Notes under the pieces: generated by a model
Seen by the model: only the letters and a program-made list of their open reading frames with translations
Databases searched by the model: none
Told to the model about the DNA's origin: nothing
Part shown: positions 1-8,612 of the stretch, piece by piece
Numbering within the stretch: the stretch's first letter is position 1
Layout: each line of letters starts with the position of its first letter
Made by a program: the position numbers and the translations under genes
Assembly (NCBI GenBank): GCA_033764775.1
Contig: JANRIQ010000024.1
Location: 1 to 64,000 of the forward strand
Source: JAWXCE01 sp033764775
Lineage (GTDB): Bacteria; Pseudomonadota; Alphaproteobacteria; Rhizobiales; Rhodomicrobiaceae
DNA length: 64,000 nucleotides
Reading direction: 5' to 3'

Positions 1-11
1 TGGAGGACTGA

Positions 12-2609
12 ATGAACATCGAAAAATATACCGACCGCGCCAAGGGTTTCATCCAGGCGGCCCAGAACCTGGCCCTGCGCGAAGGTCACCAGCAGCTCAC
101 GACCGAGCATCTCCTCAAAGTTCTGCTTGACGACCCGGAAGGGCTCGCGTCCGGCTTGATCGACAAGGCCGGCGGCGACGCCAAGCGGGCGCATGCAGCG
201 AACGAACGTATCCTGCAGCGTCGGCCCAAAGTGTCCGGCGGCGGGGCGGGTCAAGTGTACCGCGCGCCGGAACTGGCGCGTGCGCTCGACCAGGCTGAGA
301 AGATTGCGGACAAGGCCGGCGACAAGTTTGTGACCGTGGAGCGCCTCCTGCTTGCAATCGCCGTTGAAGGCGGTTCGGAAGCAGCCAAGCTTCTCAAAGA
401 GGCCGGCGTCAATCCGCAGGCCCTCAATCAGGCGATCAACGACGTCCGGAAAGTGCGCACGGCCGACACGGCCTCGGCGGAGGAAGGGTACGACGCCCTC
501 AAGCGTTATGCGCGCGATCTGACCGCGGCAGCCGCCGAAGGCAAGATCGACCCCGTGATCGGGCGCGACGAGGAGATCCGCCGCACCATCCAGGTGCTGT
601 CGCGGCGGACGAAGAACAATCCCGTGCTGATCGGCGAGCCCGGCGTTGGCAAGACGGCCATCGCCGAGGGCTTGGCGCAGCGCATCATCAAGGGCGACGT
701 GCCGGAGAGCCTCAAGGACAAAAAGCTGCTCGCCCTCGACATGGGTTCCCTGATCGCCGGCGCGAAGTACCGCGGCGAGTTCGAGGAGCGGCTGAAGGCG
801 GTGCTCGCCGAGGTGACGGCCGAGGAGGGCGACATCGTGCTCTTCATCGACGAGCTTCACACCCTCGTCGGCGCGGGCAAAGCGGAAGGCGCCATGGACG
901 CCTCCAACCTGCTGAAACCGGCGCTCGCGCGCGGCGAACTGCACTGCGTCGGCGCGACCACGCTCGACGAGTACCGCAAGCATATCGAGAAGGACGCCGC
1001 GCTCGCCCGCCGCTTCCAGCCCGTGTTCGTGAACGAACCGAACGTGGAGGACACCATCTCCATCCTGCGCGGCATCAAGGAGAAATACGAACTGCACCAT
1101 GGCGTGCGCATCACCGACTCGGCGCTCGTCGCCGCCGCCACGCTGTCGAACCGCTACATCACCGACCGGTTCCTGCCGGACAAGGCCATCGACCTAATGG
1201 ACGAGGCGGCCAGCCGTCTGCGCATGCAGGTGGACTCGAAGCCCGAGGCGCTGGACGAGATCGACCGCCGGCTTATCCAACTGAAGATCGAGCGCGAGGC
1301 GCTAAAGAAGGAAAGCGACGCCGCCTCGAAAGACCGGCTCGGGCGGCTCGACAAGGAGATCGCCGATCTGGAGGAGCGTTCAAACGCGCTTCTGAGCCGC
1401 TGGCAGGAGGAGAAGCAGAAGCTGTCCTCCGCCCAGAAACTGAAGGAGGAACTGGACGGCGCCCGCATCGAGCTTGAGCAGGCGCAGCGCAAGGGCGACC
1501 TCGCGCGGGCGGGCGAGTTGGCTTACGGCCGCATCCCCGAACTTGAGAAAAAGCTGAAAGCGGCGGAAGCGGGAGACGGCGTGCGCGGCATGGTCGAAGA
1601 GGCGGTGACGCCGGATCACATCGCGGGCGTCGTCTCACGCTGGACGGGCGTTCCGGTCGACAAGATGCTCGAAGGCGAGCGCGAGAAACTGCTGCGCATG
1701 GAGGATGAACTCGCCAAGCGCGTCATTGGCCAGGATGAGGCGGTGCGCGCGGTCTCAACCGCCGTTCGCCGCTCGCGCGCCGGACTGCAAGACCCCAACC
1801 GGCCCATCGGCTCGTTCATGTTCCTCGGGCCGACCGGCGTCGGCAAGACGGAGTTGACGAAAGCGCTCGCCGCTTACCTGTTCGACGACGATCAGGCGCT
1901 CGTGCGCATCGATATGTCGGAATACATGGAGAAGCACTCGGTCGCCCGGCTCATCGGCGCGCCTCCGGGCTATGTCGGCTATGAGGAGGGCGGCGCGCTC
2001 ACCGAAGCCGTGCGGCGACGGCCCTATCAGGTCGTGCTGTTCGACGAGATCGAGAAGGCGCACGGCGACGTGTTCAACGTGCTGCTGCAGGTGCTCGACG
2101 ATGGGCGGCTGACGGACGGGCAGGGCCGCACGGTCGATTTCCGCAACACGCTTATCATCATGACGTCCAACATCGGCGCGGAGTACCTCGTGCAGATGAA
2201 GGAGACGGACGACATCGACCTGGTGCGCGATAATGTGATGGTGCTGGTGCGCCAGCACTTCCGTCCGGAGTTCCTGAACCGCGTGGATGAAATCCTGCTG
2301 TTCCAGCGCCTGAAGCGCGAGCAGATGACGGCCATCGTGGATATCCAACTGCGCCGTCTGCAGAACCTGCTCGCCGACCGCAAGATCACGCTGGACGTGG
2401 ACGCCGCTGCGAAGGACTGGCTTGCGGCGAAGGGCTACGATCCCGCTTACGGGGCGAGGCCGCTGAAGCGCGTGATCCAGCGGAGCGTGCAAGACCCGTT
2501 ATCGGAGCTGATCCTGCGCGGCTCGGTGCGGGATGGGCAGGCGGTGAAGGTGAGCGCGGATGGCGAGCGGCTGCTGATCAACGGCGAGCCTGTCAAGGCC
2601 GCTATATAA
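12..2609 (+). CDS. clpB: ATP-dependent disaggregase ClpB
   Basis: Hsp100 chaperone that, with DnaK, extracts polypeptides from aggregates in the cytoplasm. The 865-residue product has full family length. It carries an N-terminal Clp repeat domain, a first AAA+ module with Walker A GEPGVGKT near residue 207, a coiled-coil middle domain at about 400-540 rich in Lys/Glu/Leu, and a second AAA+ module with Walker A GPTGVGKT near residue 606. Presence of the long middle domain separates it from ClpA and ClpC. A strong GGAGG lies at positions 2-6, 5 nt before the ATG. The bases upstream are outside the window, so its promoter cannot be seen. It converges on the membrane-protein gene ending at 2640, with a shared hairpin between them. 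Confidence 0.98.
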   Translation: MNIEKYTDRAKGFIQAAQNLALREGHQQLTTEHLLKVLLDDPEGLASGLIDKAGGDAKRAHAANERILQRRPKVSGGGAGQVYRAPELARALDQAEKIADKAGDKFVTVERLLLAIAVEGGSEAAKLLKEAGVNPQALNQAINDVRKVRTADTASAEEGYDALKRYARDLTAAAAEGKIDPVIGRDEEIRRTIQVLSRRTKNNPVLIGEPGVGKTAIAEGLAQRIIKGDVPESLKDKKLLALDMGSLIAGAKYRGEFEERLKAVLAEVTAEEGDIVLFIDELHTLVGAGKAEGAMDASNLLKPALARGELHCVGATTLDEYRKHIEKDAALARRFQPVFVNEPNVEDTISILRGIKEKYELHHGVRITDSALVAAATLSNRYITDRFLPDKAIDLMDEAASRLRMQVDSKPEALDEIDRRLIQLKIEREALKKESDAASKDRLGRLDKEIADLEERSNALLSRWQEEKQKLSSAQKLKEELDGARIELEQAQRKGDLARAGELAYGRIPELEKKLKAAEAGDGVRGMVEEAVTPDHIAGVVSRWTGVPVDKMLEGEREKLLRMEDELAKRVIGQDEAVRAVSTAVRRSRAGLQDPNRPIGSFMFLGPTGVGKTELTKALAAYLFDDDQALVRIDMSEYMEKHSVARLIGAPPGYVGYEEGGALTEAVRRRPYQVVLFDEIEKAHGDVFNVLLQVLDDGRLTDGQGRTVDFRNTLIIMTSNIGAEYLVQMKETDDIDLVRDNVMVLVRQHFRPEFLNRVDEILLFQRLKREQMTAIVDIQLRRLQNLLADRKITLDVDAAAKDWLAAKGYDPAYGARPLKRVIQRSVQDPLSELILRGSVRDGQAVKVSADGERLLINGEPVKAAI

Positions 2610-2611
2610 AT

Positions 2612-2637
2612 AAAAAGGGCCGGGAGACCGGCCCTTT
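2612..2637. terminator. Bidirectional intrinsic terminator between clpB and a convergent gene
   Basis: A perfect 10-bp stem, AAAGGGCCGG at 2614-2623 and CCGGCCCTTT at 2628-2637, closes on a GAGA loop. Read on the minus strand it is followed by a run of five T (2616-2612), so it suits the minus-strand gene ending at 2640 best. On the plus strand it follows the clpB stop by 4 nt but only TTT is available. Confidence 0.85.
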
Positions 2638-2639
2638 CC

Positions 2640-3401
2640 TCATGTCACGGTGTCGGGTTTCACCGCGATCAACCTTTGCGCCTCTTTCACCTTCCAATCG
2701 GCGAAAAGCACGTTGGGCAGGTAAAATTCTTCTCGCTTGGCGCCGGCCGTGGTGATGCGCAGATCGCCGGAGCCGAGGCCGAGAAGAATGTGACGAAACA
2801 AGTCGTCGCTGTGCTCCTCGAACAGCATGCCACGCGCGTCGTAGCTCGTCTCGCCGCCGCCTATGATTTCCTTCACCGTCATCTGACCCGGCCGCACGAT
2901 CCAGATTTTCATGCGGTCGAAGATGAAAAACGCCATCGCCCACATGATGAACAGAACAGTGGAGAAGATTAGGTAGAAGCCCACGTTCATGTGCACGTTC
3001 AGGTCCGGAATGATCGCGAAGATATCGTCCCACCAGCCGAGCCATGCGAACAGCACTGCGATGAACGCGACGGCAAGGATGGCCACCGCAGAGTAGACGC
3101 CGCGCATCCGAGCGTTAGTGAACAGGATCACGAGCAGCAGCACGGTGATGAACGTCAGCCCCGCGCCCTGGCCGGAACTGATGAGGATGCTGTCGCCGCC
3201 ATCCACCGTGGCGCGTACGCCGCCGAGCGCGGTGATCGCTGCGCAAATATACCCTACGAGCCACACCGGCCACCAATAGAGCAGCGTGGAGTGGCTCACG
3301 AGCGTGATCTGCTGCTCGGGCCGCTCTTTTGTCGCGAGCATGGCGTCCATGCTGCGTTTTGGCTCGGCGGACGGCCCCGCATAATCGATGGGGTTGACCA
3401 T
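2640..3401 (-). CDS. Four-helix membrane protein with cytoplasmic C-terminal domain
   Basis: Function not recognised. The 253-residue protein has a polar N-terminus of about 40 residues and four hydrophobic segments at roughly 41-61, 78-97, 100-123 and 138-162. A soluble C-terminal domain of about 90 residues follows and contains a 'GDLRI' stretch reminiscent of bacterial PH-like membrane domains; that resemblance is weak and is inference. The start is supported by GGAG about 8 nt upstream. It sits 14 nt downstream of a 39-residue membrane peptide gene on the same strand, so the two are probably co-transcribed and end at the hairpin at 2612-2637. Confidence 0.8.
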   Translation of the reverse strand: MVNPIDYAGPSAEPKRSMDAMLATKERPEQQITLVSHSTLLYWWPVWLVGYICAAITALGGVRATVDGGDSILISSGQGAGLTFITVLLLVILFTNARMRGVYSAVAILAVAFIAVLFAWLGWWDDIFAIIPDLNVHMNVGFYLIFSTVLFIMWAMAFFIFDRMKIWIVRPGQMTVKEIIGGGETSYDARGMLFEEHSDDLFRHILLGLGSGDLRITTAGAKREEFYLPNVLFADWKVKEAQRLIAVKPDTVT

Positions 3402-3415
3402 GGTTCACTCCATCG

Positions 3416-3535
3416 TTAGCGCGGCGCCTCGATCGACGGCGGCGAGATAACGATGTCGTTGCGCGTGCGGTCGTAATACAGATATCCGAGCACGGCGATG
3501 GCGACCAGAAGCGCGCCGATGATAAAGCCTCTCAT
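3416..3535 (-). CDS. 39-residue single-pass membrane peptide
   Basis: Small protein starting MRGFIIGALLV with one transmembrane helix at about residues 3-21, then a short polar tail (YYDRTRNDIVISPPSIEAPR). A good ribosome site (AAAAGGGA) lies about 8 nt upstream of this ATG, which is why this start is preferred over the longer open frame reaching 3739. It precedes the four-helix membrane protein by 14 nt in a likely two-gene operon. This architecture, one helix and a short Pro-rich tail, is typical of unannotated alphaproteobacterial micro-proteins. No function can be assigned. Confidence 0.65.
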   Translation of the reverse strand: MRGFIIGALLVAIAVLGYLYYDRTRNDIVISPPSIEAPR

Positions 3536-3653
3536 GCGAGTATCCCTTTTTGCTGAATGTTGCGCCGCCCTGGCGGCTTTCGCCGATGTAACGAGCCGTG
3601 TGGCGATAGGTTCCGGCGGGTGCGGCGCCGCGTCCGGCGCGAGGGGGGCGGAG

Positions 3654-4040
3654 ATGAGGTATTCTTGGCTTATGAGCACGTTCGCGAAACCAGCTGTCCT
3701 GTTCGACGGCGCTTGCCCGCTTTGCCGCCGCGAGATCAATTTCTACCGGCGGCTGTCGGGCGCCGAGCGGCTGGACTGGATCGACATCAGCACGGCGCCG
3801 CCCGGCGAGGATGTTTGCGGCGTGAATGCGCGGGACGCGATGGCGCGGTTTCATGTTGTGCGCGCCGACGGGACGCCGCTGTCCGGCGCCGCGGCGTTCA
3901 TGGAGGTGTGGCGCAATCTGCGCTTGTTTAAACCTCTGGCCTTCGTATTCGGCAACCGCGCAGGCGTGTGGCTGCTGGAGCGGCTCTATCGCGGCTTCCT
4001 GCGGGTCCGCCCGCGCATCCAGCGGATGCTCCCGAACTAA
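3654..4040 (+). CDS. DCC (DUF393) thiol-disulfide oxidoreductase-like protein
   Basis: Member of the DCC family, named for the N-terminal DxxCxxC motif, here DGACPLC with cysteines at about 21 and 24. The family is proposed to have a thioredoxin-like fold with a redox-active CxxC; the substrate is unknown. The C-terminal part (KPLAFVFGNRAGVWLLERLYRGFL) matches the family's hydrophobic/aromatic tail. Two starts are possible: ATG 3654, with a G-rich ribosome site 5 nt upstream, and ATG 3672, which gives the more usual short N-terminus. It is divergent from the small membrane peptide at 3416-3535. Confidence 0.85.
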   Translation: MRYSWLMSTFAKPAVLFDGACPLCRREINFYRRLSGAERLDWIDISTAPPGEDVCGVNARDAMARFHVVRADGTPLSGAAAFMEVWRNLRLFKPLAFVFGNRAGVWLLERLYRGFLRVRPRIQRMLPN

Positions 4041-4140
4041 AACGAATTTGAAAGCAAGGAGCGGAGTTTCTCCCACGCCCCGCGCTGGCATCTTCCGTGT
4101 CGCGGCGATGACGCCGGACGTATCAACACGGAGAGATGAC

Positions 4141-4854
4141 ATGAGCGGCATTTCCAGACGCACTCTGCTGGCGGCGGGCGTCGGCGCGGCAGCCTACGCG
4201 GCGTTGTCTGATCTTGGCGCGCGCGCGGCTCAGGCCACGGTGGCGGAGACCGGCCACGAATTTACGACGCGCGGCCCGGCCCCAAAAACCAGCGTGGCGA
4301 CCCACACCGTGCGCAAGCTGAAGGCCGAGACGATCACTGCGGAAAACTTCGCGCCGTTCGGCCGCGTGCTGACCGCCGCTGGTCGCCCGCGCTTGCCGGT
4401 GAACACCTACGGCGACAAGTTCGACCTTTACCGCGAAGGCTTCGAGAGCGACCAGCCGATTGAATGGTTCATCGTCAAAGGCGTTTATCGCGGCCTCGGC
4501 GCGCTGTTCGTCGAGCGGCACATGCAGTTAACCCAGACCTTCATCCCCGTGGGTGGGCGTCCGTTCTTCACCATCGTCGCCCGGCCGGGCGCGCGCGAGG
4601 AAAACGGCTTCCCCGCGCTCGACGAGTTGCGCGCGTTCTTTGTGCCCGGTGACGTGGCGTTCCAGCTTCATCGCGGTGCGTGGCACGAGAACCCGCTGCC
4701 GACCGAGAAAGGCGCGAGCCTGTTGGTGACGAGCCACGCCAACCTGACGCTCGCGCACCAGCAGAACCCCGATCCAAAGCTGAAGGAGCTGCCGCTCGAT
4801 CTGGAGCGGCGCTGGTACAAGGCGGGCGGCTACGACATCACCATCGACGCCTAG
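4141..4854 (+). CDS. Tat-exported AllA-like (ureidoglycolate lyase family) protein
   Basis: The 237-residue product starts with a twin-arginine type signal (MSGISRRTLLAAGVGAAAYA). A domain matching the ureidoglycolate lyase AllA cupin family follows: an ERH motif, 'QTFIPVGGRPFFTIVA', 'ALRAFFVPGDVAF-like' and 'HRGAWHENPLP' segments in the expected order. AllA itself is a cytoplasmic purine-catabolic enzyme that releases urea from ureidoglycolate, so an exported copy is odd and the substrate here is uncertain. The ATG has GGAGAG 6 nt upstream. Its TAG stop shares the CTAG palindrome at 4851-4854 with the stop of convergent tex. No other allantoin-pathway gene is nearby. Confidence 0.8.
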   Translation: MSGISRRTLLAAGVGAAAYAALSDLGARAAQATVAETGHEFTTRGPAPKTSVATHTVRKLKAETITAENFAPFGRVLTAAGRPRLPVNTYGDKFDLYREGFESDQPIEWFIVKGVYRGLGALFVERHMQLTQTFIPVGGRPFFTIVARPGAREENGFPALDELRAFFVPGDVAFQLHRGAWHENPLPTEKGASLLVTSHANLTLAHQQNPDPKLKELPLDLERRWYKAGGYDITIDA

Positions 4855-7157
4855 CGCTTCGCCATCCCGGCGCGGCGGAGGGCGTCGGCCAGCGCCCCGC
4901 CGCTGTCCTGCGCTTTCGGCGCGGCGCTCATCTTTTTCGGCGCCGGGCCGGACTTGCCCGGAGCGGGGCGGGCGCCCGTCTCGTCATCCAGCCGCATGGT
5001 GAGCGCGATGCGCTTGCGCGCGGCGTCCACCTCCAGCACCTTCACCTTCACGATGTCGCCGGGTTTCGCGGCCTCGCGCGGGTCTTTGATGAACGTGCGC
5101 GACATGGCCGAGATGTGCACGAGGCCGTCCTGATGCACGCCGATGTCCACGAACGCGCCGAACGCCGCGACGTTCGTCACCACGCCCTCCAGCACCATGC
5201 CGGGTTTGAGGTCGGTGATTTTCTCCACCCCCTCCTGGAACTCGGCGGTTTTAAACGCGGGGCGCGGGTCGCGGCCGGGCTTCTCCAACTCGCGCAGAAT
5301 GTCCGTCACCGTCGGCAACCCAAACGTGTCATCGACGAAGTCCTTGGGCGCGAGCTTGCGCAGCACCGGCGCGTTGCCGATCAGCGTCTTGATGTCCACG
5401 CCCGCCTTTTCGCGGATGCGGCGCACGACCGGATAAGCCTCGGGATGCACGGCCGAGGCGTCGAGCGGATCGTCGCCGCCGGGGATGCGCAGGAAGCCCG
5501 CCGCTTGCTCGAACGCCTTGGCGCCGAGGCGCGGCACCTCTTTCAGCGCCGCGCGCTTGCGGAACGGGCCGTTGGCGTCGCGATGCGCCACGATGTTCTT
5601 GGCCAGGCTCTCGCCGATGCCGGAGACGCGGGCCAGCAGCGGCGCGGAGGCGGTGTTCAAATCCACCCCAACGCCGTTTACGCAGTCCTCAACCACCGCG
5701 TCGAGCGACTTCGACAGCTTGTGCTCGGCGAGATCGTGCTGGTATTGCCCGACGCCGATGGATTTGGGGTCAATTTTCACCAGTTCCGCCAGCGGGTCTT
5801 GCAGCCGCCGGGCGATGGAGACGGCGCCGCGCAAGGACACGTCCAAATCGGGTAGTTCCTCGCTCGCGTAGGCGGAGGCGGAATAGACGCTCGCCCCCGC
5901 CTCCGAAACCACGATCTTGGTGAGCTTGAGGTGCGACGCGAGCTTGACGAGTTCCCCCGCCAGCTTGTCGGTCTCGCGGCTCGCCGTTCCGTTGCCGATG
6001 GCGATCAGCTCCACCTTGTGCTGCTGGCACAGGCGGCCGAGGGTGGCGAGCGCTTCGTCCCATTTCCGCTGAGGTTCGTGCGGGTAAATCACAGCGGTCG
6101 CGGCCACCTTGCCGGTCGCGTCCACAACCGCGACCTTTACGCCGGTGCGGTAGCCGGGGTCGAGGCCCATGGTCGCGCGGGCGCCGGCGGGCGCGGCGAG
6201 CAGCAAGTCGCGCAGGTTGGCGGCGAACACGCGCACCGCCTCCTCCTCCGCCGCCTGCCATAGCTTCATCCGGGTGTCGAGCGCCAGATTGCCCTGAATG
6301 CGCGTGCGCCAGGCCCAGCGCACCGTGTCGGCGAGCCATTTGTCGCCCGGCCGTCCGCGATCCGCGATGTTGAAGGCGCGCGCGATGCGGCCTTCATAGA
6401 AGCTCGGCCCACTTTGTGGCGTGGGCTGCGGCTCATCCGGCTCGAACACCAGGTCGAGCATTTCCTCCTTCTCGCCCCTGAACATCGCGAGGATGCGGTG
6501 CGAGGGCAGTTTCGCGAAACCCTCGGCAAAATCGAAATAGTCGGCGAACTTGGCGGCCTCGGCCTGCTTGCCGTCGCGCACCTTCGCGACCAGCCGCCCC
6601 CGCGTCCACATCTCCTGCCGCAGCGCGCCGACGAGATCGGCGTTCTCGGCGAAGCGCTCGGTCAGGATGGCGCGCGCGCCCTCCAACGCGGCGGGCGCGT
6701 TGGCGACGCCTTTCTCCGCGTTCACGAACTGCGCGGCGACGGCGTCAGGCAGTTTTGAGGGGTCGGCGAGCAGCGCATCCGCCAGCGGCTCCAGCCCGGC
6801 CTCGCGAGCGATCTGCGCCTTGGTGCGCCGCTTCGGCTTATAGGGGAGGTAAATGTCCTCCAGCCGCGCTTTCGAGTCCGCCGCCATGATCTGCCCGCGC
6901 AGCGCGTCGTCGAGCTTGCCCTGGCTTTCCACGCTTTCGAGGATGGCGCGGCGACGATCCTCAAGCTCGCGCAGATAGCCGAGCCGCTCCTCCAACCTGC
7001 GAAGCTGCGCGTCGTCGAGGCCGCCCGTCGCCTCCTTGCGGTAGCGCGCGATGAACGGCACGGTCGAGCCGCCGTCAAGCAGATCGACAGCGGCCTTCAC
7101 CTGCGCGTCTTTCACGCCCAGTTCGGCGGCGATGCGGTTTTCGATGGATGGAAGCAT
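4851..7157 (-). CDS. tex: Tex-family RNA-binding transcription accessory protein
   Basis: Full-length Tex (768 residues). Visible in order are the N-terminal helical Tex domain, a YqgF/RNase H-like domain starting near residue 330 (GLDPGYRTG), helix-hairpin-helix repeats at about 499-560 (ARVSGIGESLAKNIVAHR), and a C-terminal S1 RNA-binding domain from about 649 (GMVLEGVVTNVAAFGAFVDIG). Tex proteins bind nucleic acid and affect transcription and expression of selected genes; the biochemical role is not settled. The tail after S1 is Ala/Lys/Pro-rich and probably disordered. Monocistronic by layout: it converges with the AllA-like gene and diverges from the LuxR-type regulator. Confidence 0.96.
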   Translation of the reverse strand: MLPSIENRIAAELGVKDAQVKAAVDLLDGGSTVPFIARYRKEATGGLDDAQLRRLEERLGYLRELEDRRRAILESVESQGKLDDALRGQIMAADSKARLEDIYLPYKPKRRTKAQIAREAGLEPLADALLADPSKLPDAVAAQFVNAEKGVANAPAALEGARAILTERFAENADLVGALRQEMWTRGRLVAKVRDGKQAEAAKFADYFDFAEGFAKLPSHRILAMFRGEKEEMLDLVFEPDEPQPTPQSGPSFYEGRIARAFNIADRGRPGDKWLADTVRWAWRTRIQGNLALDTRMKLWQAAEEEAVRVFAANLRDLLLAAPAGARATMGLDPGYRTGVKVAVVDATGKVAATAVIYPHEPQRKWDEALATLGRLCQQHKVELIAIGNGTASRETDKLAGELVKLASHLKLTKIVVSEAGASVYSASAYASEELPDLDVSLRGAVSIARRLQDPLAELVKIDPKSIGVGQYQHDLAEHKLSKSLDAVVEDCVNGVGVDLNTASAPLLARVSGIGESLAKNIVAHRDANGPFRKRAALKEVPRLGAKAFEQAAGFLRIPGGDDPLDASAVHPEAYPVVRRIREKAGVDIKTLIGNAPVLRKLAPKDFVDDTFGLPTVTDILRELEKPGRDPRPAFKTAEFQEGVEKITDLKPGMVLEGVVTNVAAFGAFVDIGVHQDGLVHISAMSRTFIKDPREAAKPGDIVKVKVLEVDAARKRIALTMRLDDETGARPAPGKSGPAPKKMSAAPKAQDSGGALADALRRAGMAKR

Positions 7158-7290
7158 GTGCCCTCCGGGGTGACGGCGCGAACGCGCTCGGGCGTTTAGA
7201 GTTACCGCGATTCAGGTTCGCCCGCAAACGCGCCGTCCGCGCGCTTTCGGCCGATGTCTTCATCGACTTGCATAAAGTCTTATGATATTC

Positions 7291-7304
7291 TCAACAAAAG
7301 TTGA
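7291..7304. promoter_or_regulatory. Inverted repeat upstream of the LuxR-type regulator
   Basis: TCAAC-AAAA-GTTGA, a perfect 5-bp inverted repeat, lies 16 nt before the ATG at 7320. It follows an AT-rich stretch (TTGCATAAAGTC...TATTCT) that could hold the promoter. Its position fits an autoregulatory operator, but nothing in the sequence proves binding. Confidence 0.35.
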
Positions 7305-7319
7305 TCATGTGCGAGCAAC

Positions 7320-8462
7320 ATGCAAGACTCCAGACTCCCGCAAGAGTTGTCCGATCTGATAGGGCGCATTTACGATTGCGCTCTTGATCCGAATCTTTGG
7401 AAATCGACGCTTGAGGACATCCGCAGTCTGTTCGACGGCAAGGTCGTGCAACTCGCCCTCACCGACATCAAGAACCGTCACTACCTCATCACCGAGAATC
7501 TAGGCGTTGACGAGTCCTGGATGGAGGCGCAGCACAAACACTGCCGCGATATCCACGCCCATGAGCAGCGCATCCGCGACAACGGCCTGTCCATGGACGA
7601 GCCGATGATCTTCACGCGCGACATCCCCCAAACCCTGGTCGAGACGCTGCCCTATTTCAAGGAGTGGAGCGGGCCGCAGGGCCTGGTCGATTTCGCGCAT
7701 ATGAACCTGCTCCGGTCGCCGAACCGCATCTCGTTTCTCGGCGTCTTCCGGCATGAACACACCGGCGTGTTTTCCCCTCGCGACATCGCTTTGCTGCGCT
7801 TTCTCATCCCACATGTGCGCCGGGCGATCCTCATCAACGACGCCATGGAGGCGAAGGCGTGTCACGAGGCGCGCCTATCCGAGGCGCTGGACGCGCTCAG
7901 CCTCGGCGTCGTGCTGGCGGACGAGGACAGCGGCATCCTGCACGCCAACACGGCGGCGGAGGAGATGCTGCGGGCTGGCACGGCGGTGAGGTCTTCCGGC
8001 GGCAAGCTGCGCGTCGAGACGCCGGGGGCCGCGGCCGAGGTGAAGGGCGCGATCGCCTTGTCGGCGCGCCCGGAGGTCAATATGGGCAAAACGGGTCTGG
8101 CTGTCCGGCTCTCGGAGGATTACGAACAGCCGGTCGTCGCCCATGTTCTGCCGTTGTCGACCCCGAGGCGGGGCGCGGCCGTCGAGCCGAAAGCCGTCGC
8201 CGCGGTGTTCATTAAGCGGCCAATCGACGAAGCCGCGTCCGTGACGGCGCTCACGCGCCTCTACAATCTCACCAAGGCGGAGGCGAAAATGCTCGGGCCG
8301 GTTTTGTCCGGCAAGACAGTGCCCGAGGCCGCGGAGGAGATCGGCGTGGCGGTTTCGACCGCGCGCACGCACCTCAACCACATCTTCGCAAAGACGAACG
8401 TGGCCCGTCAGTCAGAACTCATGCGTCTAGCGGCCACCGTGGCGTCGCCATTGAAGCAATAA
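7320..8462 (+). CDS. LuxR-type helix-turn-helix transcriptional regulator
   Basis: 380-residue regulator. The C-terminal 65 residues (about 313-375) form a LuxR/FixJ-type HTH with the pattern LTKAEAKMLGPVLSGKTVPE, then AEEIGVAVSTARTHLNHIFAKTN. The remaining 310 residues are a sensory region with a PAS-like segment at about 190-280 (LSEALDALSLGVVLADEDSGILHAN). There is no receiver domain and no clear autoinducer domain, so the signal is unknown. It lies directly upstream of a chemoreceptor on the same strand, 150 nt apart. That spacing suggests a separate promoter for the receptor. Regulation of the receptor or of cheB is possible but is only inference. Confidence 0.85.
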   Translation: MQDSRLPQELSDLIGRIYDCALDPNLWKSTLEDIRSLFDGKVVQLALTDIKNRHYLITENLGVDESWMEAQHKHCRDIHAHEQRIRDNGLSMDEPMIFTRDIPQTLVETLPYFKEWSGPQGLVDFAHMNLLRSPNRISFLGVFRHEHTGVFSPRDIALLRFLIPHVRRAILINDAMEAKACHEARLSEALDALSLGVVLADEDSGILHANTAAEEMLRAGTAVRSSGGKLRVETPGAAAEVKGAIALSARPEVNMGKTGLAVRLSEDYEQPVVAHVLPLSTPRRGAAVEPKAVAAVFIKRPIDEAASVTALTRLYNLTKAEAKMLGPVLSGKTVPEAAEEIGVAVSTARTHLNHIFAKTNVARQSELMRLAATVASPLKQ

Positions 8463-8612
8463 GCGTCGAAATCGCCAGGCCGGAAGCAATCGATCAATAT
8501 GCTTAACGGCGGCGAAACCATCTTTTCGTTAGATTGCGGGCACTTAAAGTTGCCGAGATGACCCTTTTCAACCAGGGCGGCAGCTAACCCCCTTAACGGA
8601 AAGGTTTCCGCC

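Noticed and set aside
1755..2492. Long minus-strand open frame inside clpB
   Set aside because: Antisense shadow in high-GC DNA; the clpB protein is full length and conserved on the other strand.
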